Of a stretch of 64,000 bases of DNA, positions 18,985-34,027 are shown piece by piece (position 1 is the first letter of the stretch; every line of letters begins with the position of its first letter). The position numbers and the translations under genes were made by a program. The stretch comes from Deinococcus taeanensis (GTDB taxonomy: Bacteria; Deinococcota; Deinococci; Deinococcales; Deinococcaceae). The DNA is taken from NCBI RefSeq assembly GCF_020229735.1, contig NZ_CP083455.1:2383001-2447000 (forward strand), given 5' to 3'. The notes below the pieces were generated by a model. It made no database searches, was not told where the DNA came from, and saw only the letters and a program-made list of their open reading frames with translations.

Positions 18985-20022
18985 TCAGGGAAAGACCGTC
19001 ACCCGGCCCGCCCGCGGGTCCAGCCGCACCTGGCCGCCCAGCAGCAGGGTGAGCTGCGGGCTGGTGTGCCCGAAATCCATGTTCGCCACCACCGGCAGGT
19101 CCGGCCGGGCGGCCTCCAGCAGCACCTGCCGGACCCAGCCGTACAGGTCCTGCACCATGCCCGGCGTGTACCCACGCGGGCGGGCCAGCAGCAGGCCTGC
19201 CAGTTCACCCAGGATGCCCTGCGCGGCGTAGTTGCGCAGCCAGTACCCCACCTGACGCGGCGGGGGGACGTCCTCACTGGTTTCCAGGGCCAGCACCGCG
19301 CCCCGCCACAGGGTCCGGTCCGGCCAGCCGGGGGTGCCGCACAGCATGGCCAGCACCTCCGCGCAGCCGCCGAGCAGGTGCCCCTGGGCAGGCGCGTCTC
19401 CCTGCAGCCACACCCATCCGTCACCAGGCTGGAAGGGCCGGCGGACCATCTGCGCCGCCTCATCTGTCCAGGGCACGACCGCCTCGCTCCATTCAGGCGC
19501 GGCCGTCAGGTCGAACGGTGCGGGTGGGTCCACCAGGGCCCGCCGGACGCCCTGCAGGGTGAACGGGTGCAGGCCGGCGTTCTCGGCCAGGTCCGTGAGC
19601 AGCGCCGGGCCGTGGTAGGCCATCACGCCGGCCCGCACAAACTGCGTGAGGGTGACCGTGGTGTCGCTGAATCCCAGGAGCGCCTTCGGGTGAGCGCGGA
19701 TCAGGTCCGGGCGCAGAAAGGGCAGGAGGCGCACGCTGTCATCACCCCCGATGATGCTCACCATGCCGTGAATATCCGCTGACGTCAGGGCCCAGTGCAG
19801 GTCATCCGCGCGGGCCTCCGGGTGATCCGCCAGGAACGCCGGGCCTCGCAACGCGTTCGGGGCGGGCACCACCTTCCACTCCAGGGCCTGCGCCACCTGC
19901 GTCACGCCGGCGGGGTAGCGGTTCATCACGTCCGTCACGAGGCCACTCGACAGACTCAGCGCGGCCACGCGCGACCCTGGGACGAGGCGAGGCGGACGCA
20001 GGAACACCGGGCCGCTCAGCAT
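18985..20022 (-). CDS. LD-carboxypeptidase family protein (peptidase S66)
   Basis: A 345-residue S66-family serine peptidase, which trims the terminal D-Ala from tetrapeptide stems in murein recycling, or in the MccF branch cleaves microcin C-type compounds. Visible are the nucleophile region IIGGDDSVRLLPFL (here G-G-D-D-S), the FSDTTVTL segment, LLGGCAEVLAML and the C-terminal MDFGHTSP with the catalytic His. The GGDDS and FSDTT details fit the MccF-like subgroup somewhat better. ATG 20022 overlaps the upstream GNAT stop by seven bases. Confidence 0.85.
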   Translation of the reverse strand: MLSGPVFLRPPRLVPGSRVAALSLSSGLVTDVMNRYPAGVTQVAQALEWKVVPAPNALRGPAFLADHPEARADDLHWALTSADIHGMVSIIGGDDSVRLLPFLRPDLIRAHPKALLGFSDTTVTLTQFVRAGVMAYHGPALLTDLAENAGLHPFTLQGVRRALVDPPAPFDLTAAPEWSEAVVPWTDEAAQMVRRPFQPGDGWVWLQGDAPAQGHLLGGCAEVLAMLCGTPGWPDRTLWRGAVLALETSEDVPPPRQVGYWLRNYAAQGILGELAGLLLARPRGYTPGMVQDLYGWVRQVLLEAARPDLPVVANMDFGHTSPQLTLLLGGQVRLDPRAGRVTVFP

Positions 20023-20528
20023 TCCAGCAGCATGTGATGCTCGCTCAGCACCTGCCCGTCCCGGTGAACGGCGTCCGGCCGGGTGCCCCACACCCGGAAC
20101 CCGCAGCGTTCGTACAGGCGCCGCGCGGGCTCCTGCGAACTCATCACCGCGAGGTGCAGGGACGTCACGCCGTCCCACGAACACGCCAGGGTGATTCCGG
20201 CGCGCACCAGCGCCTCCCCGATGCCCTGGCCGCGCGCGTCGAGCGCGACGGACACGCCGTAGACGTTCACGCGGTGCGCAAGAACGGGCGCGACCTCACG
20301 CACCAGGGTGAGCAGGCCGCACAGGTTGCCGCTCACCAGGGCGCCGAGGGTTACGCCCGGCGCGTCCGGCGCGAGACGCCCGGCCAGCTGCCCGGCGGGC
20401 AGCGCCGCGAACTCGGCGGCACTGGTCAGAAACGCCTCCGGGTCGGCTTCCAGCGCGGCCAGCCGGGCGGCGCGGTACCCGGGGGCGTCCGCCGGAGTCA
20501 GTCGGCGGACGGTGACCGCCGCGTGCAT
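20016..20528 (-). CDS. GNAT-family N-acetyltransferase
   Basis: A 170-residue acetyl-CoA-dependent acetyltransferase. The acetyl-CoA-binding motif A appears as VSVALDARGQGIGEALVRAG (Q/RxxGxG/A) and motif B as RLYERCGFRVWGTRPDAV. The substrate is not predictable. Its ATG shares one base with the stop of the carbon-nitrogen hydrolase gene and its end overlaps the LD-carboxypeptidase gene, so the three form one tight operon. Confidence 0.9.
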   Translation of the reverse strand: MHAAVTVRRLTPADAPGYRAARLAALEADPEAFLTSAAEFAALPAGQLAGRLAPDAPGVTLGALVSGNLCGLLTLVREVAPVLAHRVNVYGVSVALDARGQGIGEALVRAGITLACSWDGVTSLHLAVMSSQEPARRLYERCGFRVWGTRPDAVHRDGQVLSEHHMLLEC

Positions 20529-21472
20529 CAGGCGGGTTCCGGCGCGCTGCCAAGCGTCACGAGCTGCGCGGCCGCAGGGCGCGTCCCGCCCACGTGCCGG
20601 TCACGCCAGTTCAGCACGTGCCCATTCCGGCGCACGTTCCGGGTGAGCGTGACGTCGAGGTCGGTGATCAGCCAGCCGGGTTCATTCCAGGCGCCCTGCG
20701 CGACCACACCGTCCTCCGGCAGACCGTGGTCGGCCGGGGCGTAGATGCCGCTTGCTCCGTGCGCGTCCTCCACGGCGTAGGTCCAGGGGGCGTCCGCGAT
20801 GAGCGGAGCGTGCAGGGCGTACAGCTGGTTTTCCAGGGCGCGGGCCATGCTGCCCACGCGCACGCGGGTGTACCCGGCGCGGCTGCCGGTAAAGGACGGC
20901 ACCACCAGCAGTTCCGCGCCCCCTTCAGCGAGGTGCCGGGCCAGGCTGGGGAATTCACTGTCGTAGCAGATGGCAATGCCGAAGCGCAGGGTTCCACCGG
21001 CGCGCAGCGGCAGGTCGAACACGCGGACGCCCTCGCCGGGTGCGATGTCCCATTCCTCCGCCTCGAAACGGGTCATCAGGAGTTTGTCCTGGTGGCTGAC
21101 CGTGCCGTCCGGTCCGAACACGAACGCCCGGTTCACGAACGTGCCGCCGTGCGCGACCGGGTAGCTGCCCGCCACGATCGCCACCGCGAACTGCCGCGCC
21201 AGCCGCTCGTGCAGGGCCAGGAAGTCCGGCAGGAACGCCTGCAAGGGCGCCCGCATGCCCCGCACGTCGTGGCGCAGTTCAGGAGGCAGCAGGCTGATCA
21301 GTTCCAGTGGCGCGTACTCCGGGAAGGCCAGCAGCTCGGCGCCGCGGGCAGCTGCATCTGCCACCCAGCGGGTCAGTTTCGTCTCGAAGTCCGCCCAGGA
21401 CGCCAGGAAATCCACCGGGTACGCTCCGGCCGCCACCCGCACCGGCCCTGCCACGTCAGTCTGTGCCGTCAT
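20528..21472 (-). CDS. Carbon-nitrogen hydrolase (nitrilase superfamily)
   Basis: A 314-residue amidase-type enzyme with the Glu-Lys-Cys triad: E in [11 protein letters not shown] (near residue 52), K in [12 protein letters not shown] (near 129) and C in [12 protein letters not shown] (near 169). It should hydrolyse a non-peptide C-N bond; the exact amide is unknown. TACACT (21480-21485) seven bases before the ATG marks a leaderless promoter for the three-gene operon with GNAT and S66 peptidase. The pairing of this amidase with a GNAT protein is common in bacterial genomes. Confidence 0.9.
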   Translation of the reverse strand: MTAQTDVAGPVRVAAGAYPVDFLASWADFETKLTRWVADAAARGAELLAFPEYAPLELISLLPPELRHDVRGMRAPLQAFLPDFLALHERLARQFAVAIVAGSYPVAHGGTFVNRAFVFGPDGTVSHQDKLLMTRFEAEEWDIAPGEGVRVFDLPLRAGGTLRFGIAICYDSEFPSLARHLAEGGAELLVVPSFTGSRAGYTRVRVGSMARALENQLYALHAPLIADAPWTYAVEDAHGASGIYAPADHGLPEDGVVAQGAWNEPGWLITDLDVTLTRNVRRNGHVLNWRDRHVGGTRPAAAQLVTLGSAPEPA

Positions 21473-21555
21473 GCGCCCGAGTGTAGCCGCGCGCGTGCCC
21501 GGCGCGCCGCTGCCGAATGACCTATCCGGGCGCCGCGGGGCGCTACGCTGCGCGC

Positions 21556-22137
21556 ATGACGCTCACCCCCGGCGCGCTGCGTGAACAGGTGTGGAACGAC
21601 CTGCTGGCCCGCCGCGCCTGCGCGTACCCCACGCCGCCGCACGGGCACTGCCCGAATTTCACGCACGCGCGCCGCGCCGCCACGCACCTGCTCGCTCACC
21701 CGGCGGTGGCGGCGCTGCACACCCTGATCGTGGGCCCGGAGCGGGCGCTGCTGCCCCTGCGGCAGCAGGCGCTGAAAGCCGGGAAGGTGCTGTACGTTCC
21801 GCATCAGAAGAAGGCCGGCTGGTACTGGCGGGTCACGGCGCCGGCCGGCGCCAGGCTCAGCGCCCTGCCGGACCACGGCGAAGCGGTCCTGAGGCCTGTG
21901 GGCGCGCAGGCGGCGGTGCTGGCCTGCGTGGTCGTGGACCGCCGCGGGCAGCGGCTGGGCAAGGGGTTCGGCTGGGGCGCCCGGGGCCTGCCTGAGGCCC
22001 TGCCGTCGTTCACGCTGGCCCACCCCCTGATGCTGCGGGACGTGCTGCCCTGCCCGGCCGACTCAACCGTGACCCTGATCGGAACCTCCGGCGGGGTGAT
22101 CGAGTGCCCCGGCGCGCCCGCAACCCCGGCCCCGTGA
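21556..22137 (+). CDS. 5-formyltetrahydrofolate cyclo-ligase-like protein
   Basis: A 193-residue protein with the overall pattern of the MTHFS family: [17 protein letters not shown], then [46 protein letters not shown], and a [15 protein letters not shown] segment at the position of the family's GxGxGYYDR loop. Because that ATP/folate loop is altered (no YYDR), it is more likely one of the divergent MTHFS-domain proteins than a proven cyclo-ligase. TACGCT (21544-21549) is six bases from the ATG. Confidence 0.75.
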   Translation: MTLTPGALREQVWNDLLARRACAYPTPPHGHCPNFTHARRAATHLLAHPAVAALHTLIVGPERALLPLRQQALKAGKVLYVPHQKKAGWYWRVTAPAGARLSALPDHGEAVLRPVGAQAAVLACVVVDRRGQRLGKGFGWGARGLPEALPSFTLAHPLMLRDVLPCPADSTVTLIGTSGGVIECPGAPATPAP

Positions 22138-22154
22138 AGCGCGTACCATGCGGC

Positions 22155-22787
22155 ATGAGCAACCGCAACAGCCCCCACCCCCTCGTGCCTGCCCTCGTGA
22201 CGGTCGCCACGGTCGGCGTGGCCGCCGGCGCCGCGTACGTGGCCCGGGTCCGCCGGCAGGAGGTCAAGGGACTCGTGGTGAACCGCGTGCTGGAACGGCC
22301 CGCCAGCCGCAGTTCGTACACGGACCTCGCGCAGAGCCTTGAACGGTCCGGAACGTTCCTGACGGGCCGCGCCGCGCGCGCCGCCGACACGCACGCCAAC
22401 CGTGAACTGCTGGCCCACATCATCGGCATTGAACGCTGGGGGCAGCAGCGGCTGCGCGCGGCCCTCGGGTCGCACGCCGACCAGACCGACTCATACCACG
22501 GTTACCGCCCCGCGCAGGACGCCACGCTGGATGAACTGCGCGCCCTGGTGACCAGCACCCGCGCCCACACCGTGGACCTGGCGCGGCGGCTGCACCGGTC
22601 CGCGCCGGATGACGCGCTGACAATCCTGCACAACAGCCTGGGTCCCCTGAGTGCCAAGGCGTGGCTGCGGTACCTGACGCAGCACGCGGACCTCGAGAGC
22701 CGGCGCCTGCGCGGTACCGCCGCTTCCGGGACTGCCCCGGCGGCGTTGCCGTCCAGGACACTTTCTGCACCCACAACAAAACTGTAA
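22155..22787 (+). CDS. Membrane-anchored DinB-like helical protein
   Basis: A 210-residue protein with one N-terminal TM (about residues 11-31) and a soluble helical region. The stretch RELLAHIIGIERWGQQRLRAAL and the later NSLGPLSAKAWLRYLTQHADLE pattern recall DinB/YfiT-like four-helix proteins with a His near each helix, but metal ligands are not certain. TACCAT at 22144-22149 puts a leaderless start at ATG 22155; an upstream GTG would precede this box. Function unknown. Confidence 0.68.
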   Translation: MSNRNSPHPLVPALVTVATVGVAAGAAYVARVRRQEVKGLVVNRVLERPASRSSYTDLAQSLERSGTFLTGRAARAADTHANRELLAHIIGIERWGQQRLRAALGSHADQTDSYHGYRPAQDATLDELRALVTSTRAHTVDLARRLHRSAPDDALTILHNSLGPLSAKAWLRYLTQHADLESRRLRGTAASGTAPAALPSRTLSAPTTKL

Positions 22788-22814
22788 GAGCCCTGGGAAT
22801 AGCCTGAGGCCGCC

Positions 22815-23891
<1,077 letters not shown>

Positions 23892-23917
23892 ATTCAGCCC
23901 AACAAGGGACTTCGCGC

Positions 23918-23944
23918 CGGGCCAGGCACTTTCAGTCTGGCCCG
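23918..23944 (+). terminator. Hairpin after the pilus ATPase gene
   Basis: CGGGCCAG (23918-23925) pairs with CTGGCCCG (23937-23944) around an 11-base loop, 26 bases after the stop codon. No T-run follows; the sequence passes straight into transposase remnant, so any original tail may have been lost. Confidence 0.45.
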
Positions 23945-23946
23945 CC

Positions 23947-24552
23947 GCGTGTGCCCTGCTGTTGTACGCGGACCGTGAGTTCGTCGGACACGACTGGATT
24001 CAGGGCCTGGCGCAGAAGGGCATTCCGATCTGTGTGCGCTTGCGACGCGACAGCCCAATGGACGAGTGGTCTGCTCAGGACTGGCTGGGACGTCTGCAGA
24101 CCGGCAGCGCCGGTCTGCTGGTCGAGCACGTCGAGGTCTACGGGCAGCCGATGAACGTCGTGTTGACGTTCACGCCGGACGGAGACGCCCTGATCATTGC
24201 CAGCAACACCGGCGCCGTGACCGCCATTCAGGCGCAGTATCGTCATCGCTTCCGGGTCGAGTGCCTGTTCCGAGCGCTCAAATCCAAAGGGTTCAACTTG
24301 GAGAGCACGCCTATGACGCTCCACGTGATCGTGGAGCGCCTCCTGTGCTTGCTGACCCTGACCGACGTCTGGTGCGTGCTGGTGGGCATCCCCGAGATCT
24401 GCCCGAACAAACAGCATGGTCGCCGGGCCTGGAGCGTCGTGACGCTGGGTTTACGGGCCCTGGTTCGCGCCATCAGCCGGAAGGTTGATCACGAAGAGGT
24501 GCCCCTCTTACGACTGATTGACCTGTTCATGCCGTCCAAGACGCACAGCTGA
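23947..24552 (+). pseudogene. 5'-truncated IS4-family transposase
   Basis: The frame encodes about 200 residues matching the C-terminal half of an IS4-type DDE transposase: ALLLYADREFVGHDW carries the second catalytic Asp, and QYRHRFRVECLFRALKSKGF fits the Y-(2)-R-(3)-E-(6)-K signature with the catalytic Glu exactly. The N-terminal half, including the first catalytic Asp, is missing, so it cannot be an active transposase. Codon third-position GC is lower than in neighbouring genes, consistent with foreign origin. No start codon context is convincing. Confidence 0.85.
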
Positions 24553-24570
24553 GAAACTGTCGGGTACTGA
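23947..24570 (+). mobile_element. IS4-family insertion sequence remnant (right part only)
   Basis: Only the downstream part of an IS4-type element remains: transposase coding sequence from the second catalytic Asp onward, then a short tail ending near GTACTGAG at 24563-24570, which I infer to be the right terminal region because HIT-family coding sequence begins immediately after. The left end and the first catalytic Asp are absent, and no matching left inverted repeat was found in this window. Confidence 0.7.
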
Positions 24571-24944
24571 GGCTTCCAGCCCACGTGGTCGCAGAAGATG
24601 ACGACACGCTGGCCTTCCTCGACATCCATCCCGCCGCTCCTGGGCATACCCTGATTATTCCAAAACGGCCCGCACGGGACCTCCTGGACGCGGAAGCAGA
24701 CGCCGTGGCTGCGGTGGCAAGAATGGTGCAACAGGTGGCCAGACTGCTTGACGTAACGTTTGCTCCAGAGGGAATCACTGTGCTTCAGAGCAACCGAGCC
24801 GCCGCAGGCCAGGATGTTTTCTACTACCACGTCCATGTCATCCCCCGGTTCCAAGTTGACGAGGTGAGCATCAGCTATCAGGTGCTGAAAGACCTTGACC
24901 TCGCTGATGTGGCGCGGCGGATGAGGGCAGGTCAAACCTCTTGA
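24571..24944 (+). pseudogene. 5'-truncated HIT (histidine triad) family protein gene
   Basis: Reading from LPAHVVAEDDDTLAFLDIHP to the stop gives most of an HIT hydrolase, with the triad YYHVHVIPR (HxHxH region) intact. Normal members begin with a CIFC motif about 15 residues before this point; here that start is replaced by IS4-like sequence, so promoter, start codon and first cysteines are lost. An in-frame GTG at 24585 could still give a 119-residue product, but it would lack the N-terminal strand. I therefore call it disrupted by the insertion sequence. Confidence 0.75.
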
Positions 24945-25284
24945 TCGCGGCGGAGCTTGGCTCTCTATGCCAGAGAGCTGACCGCCTCTTCACTGGTGTT
25001 GAGAGGTCCATGTTGCACCTGTGCCGTCATCAATAATGGGAGTCCGTTGGCTTGCCAACCCGTTGCTTCGAAGTGCCGTATTTATGGGCAGAGGCGGCAC
25101 TGCTGATCCAGATCGAGACAAGTAAAACGTCGTGTTCAGCGCACAGCTTGTGCACCCAACAGACCACCAATAAGCGTCGCGTACTTTGGTGCGCGGTCAC
25201 GCGGCGATCCGGCGGGCGTGGGCACCCGCCGCAATGCAACGTCCTGCACCCTGACCGGACGGCGCGGCCCCTACCCTGAAAGCC
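24945..25284. other. A+T-richer interval without a recognised gene
   Basis: Between the truncated HIT gene and the DUF488 gene. It has a small hairpin (GCTCTCT 24960-24966 with AGAGAGC 24972-24978) that may end the upstream transcript, and a stretch around 25080-25190 with a lower G+C content than the surrounding genes. No open frame here resembles a known protein; given the neighbouring IS remnant it may be another decayed mobile segment. Confidence 0.4.
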
Positions 25285-25731
25285 ATGCCGCTTCCCACGC
25301 TGTTCACCATCGGGTACGAGGACACGTCCCTGCACGACTTTCTGGCCGCGCTGCACGATCATCAGGTGCAGGTGGTGGTGGATACCCGCGAGCGGGCGCA
25401 GAGCCGCCGCCGCGGGTACAGCAAGACGGCTCTCAGCGAGGCGCTGAAGGCGCAGGGCGTGAACTACCGGCATCTGCGCGCGCTGGGGACACCCGCACCT
25501 GTGCGTCAGGCCTACCGGCTTGACCGGGATTTCGCGGCGCTGAAAGCGGCGTACACCCTGCACCTCGGCGCGCAGCAGGACGCCCTGAGTGAACTTGGGC
25601 AGCTGGCCGCGGCCGGGCGGGTCGCTCTGCTGTGCTACGAAAAGCATGCCGGCGAGTGCCACCGCAGCCTGATTGCGCGCCGCCTTCAGGAGCTGGGCCT
25701 TGTGGGCGAGGTCGTGGACCTGAGCGCCTGA
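25285..25731 (+). CDS. DUF488-family protein
   Basis: A 148-residue cytoplasmic protein of the DUF488 family. Conserved parts are the opening TIGYEDTSLHDFLAAL, VDTRERAQSRRRGYSKTAL (VDvR..P.S....f), the NYRHLRALG segment and the near C-terminal LLCYEKHAGECHRSLIARRL, where the C-x(n)-CHR motif is typical. Function is unknown, although a nucleic-acid or nucleotide role has been proposed for relatives. TACCCT (25272-25277) lies seven bases before the ATG. Confidence 0.9.
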   Translation: MPLPTLFTIGYEDTSLHDFLAALHDHQVQVVVDTRERAQSRRRGYSKTALSEALKAQGVNYRHLRALGTPAPVRQAYRLDRDFAALKAAYTLHLGAQQDALSELGQLAAAGRVALLCYEKHAGECHRSLIARRLQELGLVGEVVDLSA

Positions 25732-25743
25732 CCCTGCCGGACG

Positions 25744-29736
<3,993 letters not shown>

Positions 29737-29852
29737 GCGGCCAGCATAGAGCCCGCCCCGGGGGGCCCGCTGTGACCAAAGGTGTTGACGGACCCCAGGC
29801 TCGGCAGGGACGCGTAAGAGCGTTGCAAGGCCCGGCGGGGCAGGCTGGGGCC

Positions 29853-30446
29853 ATGAGACAGGGGCGGCTGGAACTGGCCTGGGCGTACGTGTTGTTTGCG
29901 CTGCTGGTCCTGGAGTCATTCCTGCTGGTATGGCTGGTGCCGCGCGGCGTGGTGCTGGGCGCGCTGCTACCGGTGCTGGGTGCACTGGCGGTGGCGGCGG
30001 GGCTGGCGCCGCGGGTGATCCGGATGGTGCGGGGTCACCGCCTGCTGCAGGAGTCGTATGCGCAGGAACTGTCGTTCGCGCGGCTCCTGATGGAAACCGT
30101 GGAGCACGGCCTGACGGTCACGGACGAGGATGGCCGGTTCGTGTACGTGAACCGGGCGTACGCGCAGCTGCTGGGCGTGACGCCGGAGCGGGTGCTGGGA
30201 CGCACGCCGTACGAGTTCACGGTCAGGGAGAAGCATGCTGCGGTGCGTGAGGCGTGGGAGCATCCGCAGGAGAATGGCGGCGTGTCGTACCGGTCGCAGC
30301 TGCGCCGGGCGGATGGTCAGGTGGTTGAGGTTGTGGTGAAGGGTCGGCCGCGCTGGCACGCCGGGCGGATCGTGGGGAACGTGGCGTCCGTGGTGCCGGT
30401 GAGGGCAGTGGAGGAGCGGCAGGTGGGCGGGCCGGATGACCGGTGA
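29853..30446 (+). CDS. Membrane-anchored PAS-domain protein
   Basis: A 197-residue protein with two N-terminal hydrophobic segments (about residues 8-27 and 30-50), a short coiled stretch, then one PAS domain (about 70-180: LLMETVEHGLTVTDEDGRFV, NRAYAQLLGVTPERVLGRTP, YRSQLRRADGQVVEV). There is no kinase, GGDEF or other output domain, so it may sense a ligand and signal through a partner. It is transcribed away from dnaE and lies just upstream of the dnaK control region. Confidence 0.82.
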   Translation: MRQGRLELAWAYVLFALLVLESFLLVWLVPRGVVLGALLPVLGALAVAAGLAPRVIRMVRGHRLLQESYAQELSFARLLMETVEHGLTVTDEDGRFVYVNRAYAQLLGVTPERVLGRTPYEFTVREKHAAVREAWEHPQENGGVSYRSQLRRADGQVVEVVVKGRPRWHAGRIVGNVASVVPVRAVEERQVGGPDDR

Positions 30447-30473
30447 GGTGGTGGGGCAGCGCAGCCGGGTGGG

Positions 30474-30511
30474 CTTGAGCCTAGCCTCAACTTGAGCGCA
30501 CCACACTCAAC
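30474..30511 (+). promoter_or_regulatory. HspR-type inverted repeat (HAIR) upstream of dnaK
   Basis: CTTGAGC (30491-30497), seven bases, ACTCAAC (30505-30511) matches the HspR operator CTTGAGT-N7-ACTCAAG at 12 of 14 positions with the exact spacing. An additional TTGAG (30475-30479) and CTCAA (30486-30490) lie just upstream, making a second, closer-spaced dyad. The site ends four bases before the -35 box, a position where a repressor could block polymerase. HspR control of the dnaK operon is established in actinomycetes and reported for D. radiodurans; hspR itself is not in this window. Confidence 0.8.
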
Positions 30512-30515
30512 TCTA

Positions 30516-30544
30516 TTGACACTGAATAACTGTGGCCCTATGAT
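30516..30544 (+). promoter_or_regulatory. Consensus housekeeping promoter of the dnaK operon
   Basis: TTGACA (30516-30521) and TATGAT (30539-30544) with an ideal 17-base spacer: a perfect -35 and a one-mismatch -10 in an otherwise G+C-rich region. Transcription should begin near 30551, leaving about 55 bases of leader including the Shine-Dalgarno AGGAGT at 30595-30600. Confidence 0.88.
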
Positions 30545-30604
30545 GTTTGGCGATCAGAACTGCTGCCCGCACGGCGGCAAATCCCTCGTCTCACAGGAGT
30601 CAAC

Positions 30605-32485
<1,881 letters not shown>

Positions 32486-32517
32486 GCGCGCGTCCTCCAC
32501 GAACGACAAGTCACACA

Positions 32518-32550
32518 GGGGAGAGGACGGCCGCGGCGCCACCTCTCCCC
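32518..32550 (+). terminator. Intergenic hairpin between dnaK and grpE
   Basis: GGGGAGAGG (32518-32526) and CCTCTCCCC (32542-32550) form a perfect 9-bp stem with a 15-base loop. No T-run follows, so it is more likely an attenuator or an mRNA-stabilising element that raises dnaK expression relative to downstream genes than a full terminator. Confidence 0.5.
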
Positions 32551-32600
32551 TGCTCATCACGCATAAGCTGGAACCGATGTTCCGAAAGCGAGGGCCCAAA

Positions 32601-33227
<627 letters not shown>

Positions 33228-33229
33228 GC

Positions 33230-33292
33230 ATGACCCGACCGGGACGCCCACGCCCCACCGCCCCGCAGCCCGCCGCCCGGGGGCACGCATGA
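33230..33292 (+). CDS. Possible 20-codon linking ORF in the dnaK operon
   Basis: ATG at 33230, two bases after the grpE stop, opens a 20-residue Pro/Arg-rich reading frame ([20 protein letters not shown]) that ends in TGA overlapping the next gene's ATG (ATGA at 33289-33292). Such a frame could keep ribosomes moving from grpE to the VF530 gene, which has only a weak ribosome binding site. It may have no product function; alternatively the ATGA match is coincidence. Confidence 0.3.
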   Translation: MTRPGRPRPTAPQPAARGHA

Positions 33293-33984
33293 CCCGTGAC
33301 GCACTGCACGGCGTGACCCTGGAGCGCATCGTCACGCACCTGCGCGACGAGTACGGCTGGGCGGAACTGGGCCGGCGCATCCCGGTCCGCTGCTTCCAGC
33401 GCGACCCCAGCGTGACCAGCAGCCTGAAGTTCCTGCGCAAGACGCCCTGGGCACGTGAACAGGTGGAAACCGAGTACGTGCGCCTCACGCAGCGGGAGAA
33501 CGCCAACACCCTGATCGAGGCGCTCAAGGCCGGCACGCTGACGGCCGACCTGACCTCCCCCAGTCAGACGAAAGTGCACGAGGCGCTGGGCTGGGCCCTG
33601 CGGCACGACGCGCAGCCCGGCACGCTGCTCGCCCTGCTGGAGCGCGTGCAGGACGTAAACTTCTGGCCGGACAACCAGCCGCTGCCTCTGCTGAACCTCG
33701 CCATTGACCGCGACGCGCCGCCCATCTTCGTCCGGGCGCTGCTGAAAGCCGGCGCCAATCCGAACGACGCGCGGTACTGGCTCCCGCTGCTGCACACCAC
33801 CGACGTCGAAGGCCAGGCGCTGGACTCCGGCCGGCGAGCGCCACGCACCGACGTGCTGGACCTGCTGCTTGCCCACGGCGCAGACCCCCAAGGCACCGAC
33901 CGGCAGGGCGTCACGGCCCTGGAGATCGCCCGCGCCTACGAGCTCAAGGTCGTCATCAACCGGCTGGAACACGGCAAGGCCTGA
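33289..33984 (+). CDS. VF530 (DUF2132) domain fused to ankyrin repeats
   Basis: A 231-residue protein. Residues about 3-62 match the small VF530/DUF2132 domain ([47 protein letters not shown]), a fold proposed to bind DNA. The rest looks like degenerate ankyrin repeats: [19 protein letters not shown] with KAGANPND, and [20 protein letters not shown] with [13 protein letters not shown]530 is usually a stand-alone protein of about 70 residues, so the fusion is noteworthy. It sits between grpE and dnaJ and should share heat-shock control; its role there is unknown. Confidence 0.85.
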   Translation: MTRDALHGVTLERIVTHLRDEYGWAELGRRIPVRCFQRDPSVTSSLKFLRKTPWAREQVETEYVRLTQRENANTLIEALKAGTLTADLTSPSQTKVHEALGWALRHDAQPGTLLALLERVQDVNFWPDNQPLPLLNLAIDRDAPPIFVRALLKAGANPNDARYWLPLLHTTDVEGQALDSGRRAPRTDVLDLLLAHGADPQGTDRQGVTALEIARAYELKVVINRLEHGKA

Positions 33985-34027
33985 CCGCGTACCGACCAGC
34001 AGCACGACCCCACAGAAAGGAGGAGCC

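Noticed and set aside
24585..24944. Intact HIT protein starting at GTG 24585
   Set aside because: The family sequence continues in frame upstream of this GTG until the IS boundary, and the normal N-terminal CIFC region is missing.
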